A stretch of DNA of 10,833 nucleotides from positions 1 to 10,833 of the forward strand of contig CATXJC010000055.1 in assembly GCA_958369755.1 (NCBI GenBank), given 5' to 3'. The position numbers were made by a program, and so were the translations under genes. Below the pieces are notes generated by a model that saw only the letters and a program-made list of their open reading frames with translations, made no database searches and was not told where the DNA came from. Within the stretch, counting starts at the first letter, position 1. Each line of letters starts with the position of its first letter. Source of the DNA: an uncultured Prevotella sp. GTDB taxonomy: Bacteria; Bacteroidota; Bacteroidia; Bacteroidales; Bacteroidaceae. Below are positions 1-7,085 of this stretch, one piece after another.

Positions 1-36
1 AACCCATTTGTCCACCCTATATAATCCGATTAATTG

Positions 37-44
37 TACTTTTG
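37..44 (+). promoter_or_regulatory. candidate Bacteroidota -7 promoter element
   Basis: The octamer TACTTTTG matches the Bacteroidota -7 consensus TAnnTTTG exactly and would place transcription start near 50, giving a leader of about 130 nt before the SusC-like gene. A TTTG lies upstream at 7-10, but the 26-nt gap is longer than the usual 19-21 nt between -33 and -7 boxes, so the -33 element is weak or absent. That is compatible with an activator-dependent PUL promoter. Function is inferred from one consensus match. Confidence 0.4.
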
Positions 45-56
45 CCACTGAAAAAT

Positions 57-92
57 GATGGTTGATGTATAGTTTGGCCAGCATTAATCATT
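57..92 (+). promoter_or_regulatory. possible stem-loop in the SusC leader
   Basis: TGGTTGATG (59-67) can pair as RNA with CATTAATCA (82-90) over nine positions, two of them G-U, around a 14-nt loop. The helix may extend by about two more pairs outward. If transcription starts near 50 this would be almost at the 5' end of the mRNA. It could affect mRNA stability or be part of a regulator site. It is short and AT-rich, so chance is quite possible. Confidence 0.25.
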
Positions 93-181
93 TCATCCGC
101 AACCTAAAAAGAGAACGGACGAAGTAATAACAAACTGTAAAAATAGAATAAACAAAGTATAAACCTAAAAATTGATAAGCA

Positions 182-3100
182 ATGAGGAAACAATTATTCT
201 CTATGATGCTATGCCTAGGTGCTGTTGGTGGTGCTTCTTTTGTCACCCCAATGCCCGCAATGGCTGCAGTTGCACAAGATCAGGTGATCACGGTCAAGGG
301 ACATGTTGTAGATGATCAGGGTGAACCTCTGATTGGTGCAACAGTTAAGACTAAAGATGCCAAGACTGGTGCAGTTACCGACTTAGATGGTAATTTTGAA
401 ATTCGAGTAAAGGCTAATGCGACTCTTTTCGTGAGCTATCTTGGCTACAAGGAGCGTGAGATTGCAGTGCGCGGTCGTGCCATTATCGAATCTATCCAAC
501 TCTCTGCCGACAATCAGGTGCTCGATCAGGTTGTAGTAGTGGGTTATGGTACACAGAAAAAGGCAGACCTTACCGGTTCTGTATCTATCGTAAATGCTGA
601 GGAGATGAAGAAGGTGTCAAACTCTAACATCTCTACTATGCTTGAAGGTAAGGTTGCCGGTGTGCAGATTACATCAGACGGTCAGCCTGGTGCAGATCCT
701 AGTGTGAGAATTCGTGGTATCGGTTCTTTCGGTAGCACAGCTCCTCTTTATGTCATTGATGGTGTGCCAATGGGTACCACTATCCGTGACTTCTCTCCTA
801 ATGATATCGAGACCATCCAGATCTTGAAGGATGCTTCTGCGGGTGCCATCTACGGTTCTCGTGCTGCTAATGGTGTCGTTATCATCACTACCAAGAATGG
901 TAAGAAAGACCAGCCTTTGAAGGTAAACTACTCTGGTTACTTCGGTGTTGACCAGATTCCTAGTGATGTATATGATGTGATGAATGCCGACCAGTATAGC
1001 AACTATCTCGGTCAGGCTTGCAAGAATTCAAACACTCAGTTGCCTGGTGGATATAGTCTCGGCGAGGATGGTAAATATCATTTCCAGGATGCAACCAATA
1101 CAGACTGGTTTGACGAGGTATTCAAGACTGGTACCCGACAGAACCATAACGTAGCCCTCAGCGGTGGTAGTGCCAACAGTACTTATAATGTATCTCTCGA
1201 TTACTTCAACCAGAAGGGTACATTGCAGGGTGCAGGTCCTAACTATGAGCGTTATACTGCTCGTGTAAACAACACTATGGACACCAAATTCGTGAAGTTC
1301 CGTACTAGCTTGGTATATTCTCATTCAGACCAGGACAATATGGGTCTTTCTAATGCCGGCGAGTATGTTCAGGGCCTTTATGGCGATGTAACTAACGTGC
1401 TCCGTGGTACACTCTTGATGCAGCCTACCATCAAGGCTTACGATAACTCAACATGGGTTCTCGATGACAAGGTAGGTGCAGCTAATGGTTATCGCTACGA
1501 TGCCTATGGCTATGGTGTTTACTATGATGGCATCCACGGTGATATCTCTGCGTCCAACCCATTATTGGTGAATAACCTCTTGCAGCGCAACACTTTGGTG
1601 GACCGCTTCGTAGGTACGGCTTCTGCTGATGTAGACCTCTTCAAGATGGTAGGCATTAAGAGCAAGAACCATGGCCTTCATTATAATGTGAACCTCTCTT
1701 ATAGCAAGACCGAGGCTAAGGACAAGACTTGGATTCCTTCCTGGATTCAGAGCAACCGTGTATACCTCGCCAAGGAGAACGAGCGTTTGACCAAGGGCTC
1801 TCGTAACTACAGCGATGCTTTGGTAGAGAATACTATTACATACGATGGTAAGATTGGTAAGCACAACATCAACCTGCTCGCTGGTATGACCTATGAGGAG
1901 GAAAATACTAATCTCCTGACTGGTTGGGGCGTCAACTTCTCAGAACCATACTTCCTTCAGCTTCAGAATGCAAAGACCACATACTCTTCTTCTTATGAGT
2001 ATAAGCATAGTCTGGCATCATACATTGGTCGTTTGAACTATAACTATGATGAGAAGTACTTACTTTCTGCTGTAGTACGTCGAGATGGTAGTTCACGTTT
2101 GACCAAGAATATCCGTTGGGCAACCTTCCCTTCTGTATCTGTAGGTTGGCGTTTCGATAAGGAAAAGTTCTTCCCTATCAGCCGCGACATCGTCAATATG
2201 TTCAAGGTACGTGCCAGCTATGGTGAACTCGGTAATGAGAACATCGGTGAGTACCAGTATATGGCTACCATGACCCGTAACAATATGACTTATAGCTTTG
2301 GAAACAATAAGGTGACAGGCTCTAAGATTGCTACATACGTAAATGAAAACATTGCATGGGAGAAGAAGAAGACTACCAACGTAGGTATCGACCTGGCAAT
2401 GTTCAATAACCGATTGGAGTTCACTGCAGAGTGGTATAAGAATAAGTCAGAAGACTTGCTTTATGGTGTTCCTGTGCCAGAACAGACAGGTGTAGCTAAT
2501 ACTACTGTAACCATGAATGCAGCCTCTATGGAGAACAGTGGTTTCGAGTTCAGTGCTACCTATCGCAACCGTGATCACGCCTTCAAGTATGATATCAGTG
2601 CCAACTTGAGTACCTTGAAGAACAAGGTAACTTCTCTCGGTTTCGGTACAGAGTCTTACATCACAGGTGCTTATGCAACATACGTAGGCCAAGAGATTGG
2701 TCAATTCTATGGATGGGTATATAAGGGAATCGCACGTACCCAGGATGATTTGGACAACAATGCTGTTCAGCAGGGTGCCAATATTGGTGACTGCCTCTAT
2801 GAGGATATCTCAGGTCCTAATGGAACTCCTGATGGCGTAATCGATGCTTACGACCAGACTGTATTGGGTAGTGGTCTTCCTAAGGTAAACTTCGGTTTGA
2901 GCACCCACATGGAGTATAAGGGTTTCGACCTCAATATCTCTACCTACGGAGTATTGAATTATCACGTAACTGATGATATCTATAATAGCTTGAACTCTTG
3001 CTATGGCTATGGCAATAAGGATGTTGCAATGCTTGATGCCAACCGCTGGTCAGAGGATGGTTCTACCTATCTCTCTAATGTTCCTCGCACATATGCAGCC

Positions 3101-3388
3101 AACAACGCTACATTGGGTTGGAATGACCTCTTCAGCTCTCGCAAGATTCAGAATGCTGCTTACTGGAAGATAGCCAACGTAGAATTAGGCTACAACTTCC
3201 CAGACAAGTGGTTTGGTGGATATGTCAGCGGTGTACGTCTCTATGTATCAGCACAGAACCTCTACACCTTTACAGGCTATCATGGATATAATGTAGATTA
3301 TGCTGGCGGTACCTTCACTCCAGGTTACAACTTCTGCTCTTTCCCAAGTGCTAGAACATTCATGTGTGGACTCCATTTCACATTCTAA
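182..3388 (+). CDS. SusC-like TonB-dependent outer-membrane transporter
   Basis: This is a TonB-dependent importer of the SusC family, which carries oligosaccharides across the outer membrane with energy from TonB-ExbBD. The 1068-residue length is normal for the family. Residues 1-31 are a signal peptide with a likely cut around AVA-Q32. Residues 36-112 form the carboxypeptidase-regulatory-like domain typical of SusC proteins (GEPLIGATV, TDLDGNF). A TonB-box-like stretch, LDQVVVVGYG, follows at 114-123. The plug runs from about 127 to 240 and contains the family signature YGSRAANGVVIITTKNGK. The rest is a beta-barrel ending in aromatic HFTF, as expected for an outer-membrane protein. There is no N-terminal STN domain, so an ECF-sigma/anti-sigma signalling role is unlikely. 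It begins the cluster and is followed 53 nt later by its SusD partner. Arabinan-type substrate is inferred only from the GH43 genes downstream. Confidence 0.96.
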   Translation: MRKQLFSMMLCLGAVGGASFVTPMPAMAAVAQDQVITVKGHVVDDQGEPLIGATVKTKDAKTGAVTDLDGNFEIRVKANATLFVSYLGYKEREIAVRGRAIIESIQLSADNQVLDQVVVVGYGTQKKADLTGSVSIVNAEEMKKVSNSNISTMLEGKVAGVQITSDGQPGADPSVRIRGIGSFGSTAPLYVIDGVPMGTTIRDFSPNDIETIQILKDASAGAIYGSRAANGVVIITTKNGKKDQPLKVNYSGYFGVDQIPSDVYDVMNADQYSNYLGQACKNSNTQLPGGYSLGEDGKYHFQDATNTDWFDEVFKTGTRQNHNVALSGGSANSTYNVSLDYFNQKGTLQGAGPNYERYTARVNNTMDTKFVKFRTSLVYSHSDQDNMGLSNAGEYVQGLYGDVTNVLRGTLLMQPTIKAYDNSTWVLDDKVGAANGYRYDAYGYGVYYDGIHGDISASNPLLVNNLLQRNTLVDRFVGTASADVDLFKMVGIKSKNHGLHYNVNLSYSKTEAKDKTWIPSWIQSNRVYLAKENERLTKGSRNYSDALVENTITYDGKIGKHNINLLAGMTYEEENTNLLTGWGVNFSEPYFLQLQNAKTTYSSSYEYKHSLASYIGRLNYNYDEKYLLSAVVRRDGSSRLTKNIRWATFPSVSVGWRFDKEKFFPISRDIVNMFKVRASYGELGNENIGEYQYMATMTRNNMTYSFGNNKVTGSKIATYVNENIAWEKKKTTNVGIDLAMFNNRLEFTAEWYKNKSEDLLYGVPVPEQTGVANTTVTMNAASMENSGFEFSATYRNRDHAFKYDISANLSTLKNKVTSLGFGTESYITGAYATYVGQEIGQFYGWVYKGIARTQDDLDNNAVQQGANIGDCLYEDISGPNGTPDGVIDAYDQTVLGSGLPKVNFGLSTHMEYKGFDLNISTYGVLNYHVTDDIYNSLNSCYGYGNKDVAMLDANRWSEDGSTYLSNVPRTYAANNATLGWNDLFSSRKIQNAAYWKIANVELGYNFPDKWFGGYVSGVRLYVSAQNLYTFTGYHGYNVDYAGGTFTPGYNFCSFPSARTFMCGLHFTF

Positions 3389-3441
3389 TAGAATGAGAAG
3401 AGAAAACTATAAGAATCATTATTATTTAAAGAACATTTGAT

Positions 3442-5208
3442 ATGAAACTATATAAATTATCATTAGCTCTGTTCCTTGGTTTCGGTGCAATGTCTATGAC
3501 ATCGTGCGAAGACAAGTTGGAAGTGACAAATCCTAATGAGCAGACAACTGGTACATTCGGCTTTACTTCTGATGACTTGGAAGAGTGCGTCATTGCCGCT
3601 TACCATGACCTCCGTATGGAGGGTTCCACTGGCCGTGTAGGTTATACCATAGATGCAGTTCGTGGCGATGAAGTCTGGAACTCATCACAGGTTTGGTATA
3701 TGCCATTCGATGATATGAATGACCCGGTAACAGATGGAATTTCATTCTGGCCATGGCGTGAGTATTACTATGCCATTAATGTATGTAACTTCATTCTTTC
3801 GCGCACAACAGGTGATAATGCTCAACTCAGTGAAAGTATGAAGCGCATTAAGGGACAGGCTCTCTTTATCCGTGGTTTCGCTTATTATAATCTGGTAGGT
3901 TATTATAAAGATGTACCATTGATTACTGACTATTCTACCTATTCTTCACTGGATGGTCTTTATGGTGCCAATAATACAAGCGATGAGGTCTTGGATCAGG
4001 CAGAGAAAGACTTGAAGGAGGCTATGGAGTTGCTTCCTAACCGTCAGGCTGGTGGCGAGTGGGCAAAGGGACGTGCTACTTGTGGTGCAGCTGCAGGTTA
4101 CTATGCACGTACTTTGATGTTCCGTCACAAGTATAGTGAGGCTTTGGAAGTTCTCAAGGATATCATCGGTGGTACTAAGTACGGTAAGTACAAGTTGATG
4201 GCTAATTATGGCGACAACTTCCGTGAAGGCTCTGCATACGAAAATAATGATGAGAGCCTCTTTGAGGTACAGTATCTGGATTATGGTACTCAGGGCGTTG
4301 ACGATGAGTGGACTCCTGTCAATGTAAGTCCTAATGCGACTCAGGGACATGCAGTAGAGTCTAACTTTGCTCCTGGTGACTTCGGTGGATGGGCAGACCT
4401 TTCTGCATCACCATGGTTGTATAACCTCTTCAAGGAGGAGCGTACTACTGCAGGTAAGCTCGATCCACGTCTCTACTGGACTCTCGGTACATACGAGAAA
4501 GAGTGGGAAGGTTTTGAAAATGGCAACGTAGCTTATACCAAGAAGATTACAGCTACTGATACGCTCAGAACCAACAATAACTATGGTGGTATTCCAATTG
4601 CCAAGTGGACTAATATGCGCACAGGACTTTATTCATCTGTAGCTACAGGTCTTCGTTGTGGTATCAACCTCCGTATGATGCGTTACTCAGATGTTTTGCT
4701 TCGTGCAGCTGAGTGTGAGAATGAGGTAAACGGACCAACAGAGCAGGCTATCAAGTGGATTAATGAAGTTCGTCAGCGTGCAGGCTTGGCAGATTTGAAG
4801 CTTGAGGATTTCAATACAAAGGATAAACTCTTTGAGCAGATTGCCAATGTGGAGCGTCCTAAGGAGTTCGGTTGTGAGAATGGCCGTGGTATGGACTTGA
4901 TCCGTTGGGGATTCTTCTATGATAATGGTCGTCTGGATCAGTTGAAGGAGCATGGAACATTCTACAAGAGCAAGACCATTGATGTAAAAACTCCTGTTAC
5001 TTATGCTCAGACAAAGACAGACCCTGAACATGTAAAGAGCTCATACGATACCTATTTACCAGGTCATGAGTTCTTGCCAATCTTCCAGACGCTCTTGAAC
5101 AATAACCCTAACTTAAAGGGTAATTCTGCGAATGATGGTATTGACAACTCAACCGATTTCTTCGGAAGAGGTTGGACCGTTCATCCTGTAGTAGATTTGA
5201 GCAAGTAA
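3442..5208 (+). CDS. SusD-like (RagB/SusD) surface glycan-binding lipoprotein
   Basis: SusD proteins sit as a hinged lid on their SusC partner and bind the glycan at the cell surface. Residues 1-21 are a lipoprotein signal ending MTSC, with the lipidated cysteine at C22. The following acidic residues (EDK) resemble the Bacteroidota lipoprotein export signal for surface exposure. The fold is supported by the N-terminal DDLEECVIAAYHDLR region, TPR-like helices (for example AGYYARTLMFRHKYSEAL), the MRYSDVLLRAAECEN segment at about 413 with the helix ending INEVRQRAGL, and the family signature ERPKEFGCENGRGMDLIRWG from residue 471. The C-terminus WTVHPVVDLSK is also typical. At 588 residues it is a usual length. 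It lies 53 nt after susC and 34 nt before the binding lipoprotein gene with no terminator seen between, so the three are probably one transcript. Confidence 0.95.
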   Translation: MKLYKLSLALFLGFGAMSMTSCEDKLEVTNPNEQTTGTFGFTSDDLEECVIAAYHDLRMEGSTGRVGYTIDAVRGDEVWNSSQVWYMPFDDMNDPVTDGISFWPWREYYYAINVCNFILSRTTGDNAQLSESMKRIKGQALFIRGFAYYNLVGYYKDVPLITDYSTYSSLDGLYGANNTSDEVLDQAEKDLKEAMELLPNRQAGGEWAKGRATCGAAAGYYARTLMFRHKYSEALEVLKDIIGGTKYGKYKLMANYGDNFREGSAYENNDESLFEVQYLDYGTQGVDDEWTPVNVSPNATQGHAVESNFAPGDFGGWADLSASPWLYNLFKEERTTAGKLDPRLYWTLGTYEKEWEGFENGNVAYTKKITATDTLRTNNNYGGIPIAKWTNMRTGLYSSVATGLRCGINLRMMRYSDVLLRAAECENEVNGPTEQAIKWINEVRQRAGLADLKLEDFNTKDKLFEQIANVERPKEFGCENGRGMDLIRWGFFYDNGRLDQLKEHGTFYKSKTIDVKTPVTYAQTKTDPEHVKSSYDTYLPGHEFLPIFQTLLNNNPNLKGNSANDGIDNSTDFFGRGWTVHPVVDLSK

Positions 5209-5242
5209 CAATATTCATGATCATATAAAATAGAATAACAAT

Positions 5243-6973
5243 ATGAAACACCTAAATAAATTAGCATCTGTCTTCTGCATGGCAGCCATGGGCTTGACTG
5301 CGCTGACAGGATGCGAGGGAAGTGACATGTTTAGTGTCAATGGACCTGATTGGCTTTCTGAAAAGATAGATTCTATCGCAAATAGTAATAAGGATGCTGC
5401 GCCTACCATCTCGCCAACTACACTTGGTGCAACAGATAATAGTGATGCCTGGTGGACATCTCACCTGGATGCTGATATCAAGATTGAAAGTAATAAGTCT
5501 TATTCAACGACATTTACCAACTATACCTCTGGTGCAAATAACTATAACAACTATGTGGTAGTGCTTCGCAAGGCTGATAAGACAGAGTATTGCTGCCTGC
5601 GTTCTGATGATTATTGTTGGGGTGATGCTGTTGGTGGAAATGGTGGTCCTCTTATTACTCACAGCAACTCAGCATCAGCAGATTGGGGAGCATGGCTGGC
5701 TCAGATGAATGGTGCCAAGGTAACCGTAACCGTAACCAACTATGGTGATAATACAGCAGATGTTGTAGCTGAGGTTACCGGTACTGAAGGATTGACTTCT
5801 ACCCAGAAATATCTGGGTATTCCTGTTGAGAGTTCTGACCTCTATCTCGACTTCACTACTGATGGTTGTCACTATGTATTCGACAAGGCAGAGATGGATG
5901 TGGCTGATGTAAAGGATCAGCAGCCTGAGTCTATGGAGTTGATTGATGTTCCTGCCGAAGTAGACAAGGGTACTTCCTTGAAGGATTTCACTTCTACATT
6001 GAAGGCAAAGGTTACTTACGCTGATGGTGCAATCAAGGATGTAGATGCCAGTGACCTTGAATTCGTCGTAGTTCCTGATATGGAGACGGTAGGCGAGAAG
6101 TATGTTGTTGCAACATTGAAGAAGACTCTTTTGGGTAAGACTGCAGATAAGACTATCAGTGCAAATGCCAAGTTTAGCGTTGTAGCTGGTATCAAGAGCA
6201 TTAAGATTACCAAGGCTCCTTCACGTACCAAGTACTACTTCTACAATTCTGCTGCACTTAAGGGCGTAGACCATACATTGGCATTCGACCCAACAGGTAT
6301 GGAGGTTACTGCTACTTACGTAGAGGGTGATCCTGCAGTGCTCGACAACTCTAAGTTGACATTCTCTAAGATTCCTGCTACAGCTGGTACACATCAGGTA
6401 ACTATCACTACAGAGAATGGCAAAAAGACTACGGTTGATGTAACTGTTGCTGAGTCAGCTGTTAAGGCTGTAACGATGTCTCCTTCTGTTCTTGGAGCAG
6501 AAGATAATAGCACAATGTGGACTGCTCCAACATATACAGAGTTTGAGAAGATTGCTCTTGGTCAGACTGCTGTAATCAAGTTTACAAACTATAGCAACTT
6601 GGGAGGCAATTGGAACAACTTTCTGGCTGTGCTCCGTAGTGGAGATGCAGAACAGACAGTGCTTCGTGCTGACAACTGGGGCTGGGGCGCTGGTTATGAA
6701 GCAAGCGTCAAATCTGATGGTCAGGCAGACTGGGCAACTTGGTTGGCAGCTATGAATGGTGCTCAGGTAACAGCTTACTTTACTAACTGCGGTAATGGTA
6801 CAGTAGATGCTCAGTTCATCATGGTTGGAACTGATGGTAATACTTATAACCAGTATTATCTTGGTTTGAACAACTTCGATCCATCTGATGTACAGGTTGG
6901 CTTCTCTGTTGATGGTAGCCACTTGAACTTTGGCGCAGCATCTGCTCGCAAGCACTACGCTCGTCGTAGATAA
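5243..6973 (+). CDS. surface glycan-binding lipoprotein with two CBM-like modules and two Ig-like domains
   Basis: This gene holds the SusE/SusF (SGBP) position straight after SusD. Residues 1-23 are a lipoprotein signal ending LTGC, with C24 lipidated and acidic residues nearby (EGSD). Four domains follow: a beta-sandwich module at 55-216, a bacterial Ig-like domain at about 228-314, a second Ig-like domain at about 317-404, and a second copy of the first module at 408-564. The two copies share FTNY...NN(Y/W)NN, LR(S/A)D(D/N)..WG and ADW..WLA.MNGA.VT, which are rich in Trp, Tyr and Asn as expected of a sugar-binding face. A third copy lies in the GH43 gene next door, which supports glycan binding. 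I cannot assign a CBM family. No catalytic motif was seen. The protein ends in an unusual basic tail, RKHYARRR. A terminator starts 20 nt after the stop codon. Sequence-diverse SGBPs are normal in PULs, so the role is inferred from place and domain make-up. Confidence 0.85.
   Translation: MKHLNKLASVFCMAAMGLTALTGCEGSDMFSVNGPDWLSEKIDSIANSNKDAAPTISPTTLGATDNSDAWWTSHLDADIKIESNKSYSTTFTNYTSGANNYNNYVVVLRKADKTEYCCLRSDDYCWGDAVGGNGGPLITHSNSASADWGAWLAQMNGAKVTVTVTNYGDNTADVVAEVTGTEGLTSTQKYLGIPVESSDLYLDFTTDGCHYVFDKAEMDVADVKDQQPESMELIDVPAEVDKGTSLKDFTSTLKAKVTYADGAIKDVDASDLEFVVVPDMETVGEKYVVATLKKTLLGKTADKTISANAKFSVVAGIKSIKITKAPSRTKYYFYNSAALKGVDHTLAFDPTGMEVTATYVEGDPAVLDNSKLTFSKIPATAGTHQVTITTENGKKTTVDVTVAESAVKAVTMSPSVLGAEDNSTMWTAPTYTEFEKIALGQTAVIKFTNYSNLGGNWNNFLAVLRSGDAEQTVLRADNWGWGAGYEASVKSDGQADWATWLAAMNGAQVTAYFTNCGNGTVDAQFIMVGTDGNTYNQYYLGLNNFDPSDVQVGFSVDGSHLNFGAASARKHYARRR
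5405..5890 (+). repeat. CBM-like module, copy A (binding lipoprotein residues 55-216)
   Basis: This is the N-terminal copy of a roughly 160-residue module found three times in the window. Landmarks in order are TLGATDNS, FTNY, NNYNNYVVVLR, LRSDDYCWGD, ADWGAWLAQMNGAKVTVTV and DFTTDGCHYVF. It differs from the other copies in having cysteines at YCC and DYC beside the aromatic stretch. A beta-sandwich fold and carbohydrate binding are inferred from the strand pattern and conserved aromatics. Confidence 0.75.
6464..6934 (+). repeat. CBM-like module, copy B (binding lipoprotein residues 408-564)
   Basis: This copy matches copy A closely along its whole length: TMSPSVLGAEDNS, FTNY, NNFLAVLR, LRADNWGWG, ADWATWLAAMNGAQVT, YYLGLNNF and FSVDGSHLNF. 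It sits at the membrane-distal end of the lipoprotein after two Ig-like spacers. The likeness is at the protein level, and the DNA of the copies has diverged, so the duplication is old. Confidence 0.75.
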
Positions 6974-6993
6974 GAGAATCTTTGAAATACTAT

Positions 6994-7043
6994 AAAAGGC
7001 ATGACCTATGGAGCCCTGTTGTTTCCATAGGCTTGCCTTTTTT
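6994..7043 (+). terminator. strong Rho-independent terminator
   Basis: AAAAGGCA (6994-7001) pairs with TGCCTTTT (7034-7041), and CCTATGGA (7005-7012) pairs with TCCATAGG (7024-7031). The two 8-bp helices are separated by a small internal loop (TGA against CT), and the apical loop is 11 nt. A run of six T (7038-7043) ends the structure. It lies between the binding lipoprotein and the first GH43 gene and would stop or reduce read-through into the enzyme genes. Confidence 0.85.
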
Positions 7044-7085
7044 CGGTTCATAAATACAATATCAAATTAACTACTTCGTAAAAAG
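7044..7085 (+). promoter_or_regulatory. short leader before the first GH43 gene
   Basis: These 42 AT-rich bases lie between the terminator and the GH43 start codon. They contain no clear TAnnTTTG element; the nearest is TACTTCGT at 7071-7078, which has two mismatches. The gene may depend on read-through past the terminator or on a promoter I cannot recognise. The sequence just before the ATG is A-rich (AAAAAG), as is usual for translation starts in Bacteroidota. Confidence 0.2.

Noticed and set aside
68..76. TATAGTTTG as an alternative -7 promoter element
   Set aside because: The spacing inside the motif is one base too long for TAnnTTTG, and the nearest TTTG upstream is too far for a -33 box.
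5217..5224. Short palindrome ATGATCAT in the spacer before the binding lipoprotein, also found at the centre of the 26-bp palindrome
   Set aside because: Eight bases, with no extension of the symmetry at the first site. Two occurrences are not enough to claim a shared regulator site.
6935..6990. Frameshift as the cause of the basic tail of the binding lipoprotein
   Set aside because: I read the two other frames here. Neither continues in a way that resembles the family or the module, so no indel is supported by this sequence alone.
6455..7051. Antisense open frame of 198 codons opposite module B and the terminator
   Set aside because: It is opposite a well-supported gene, shows no family features, and runs through the terminator hairpin. 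It is a by-product of codon bias.
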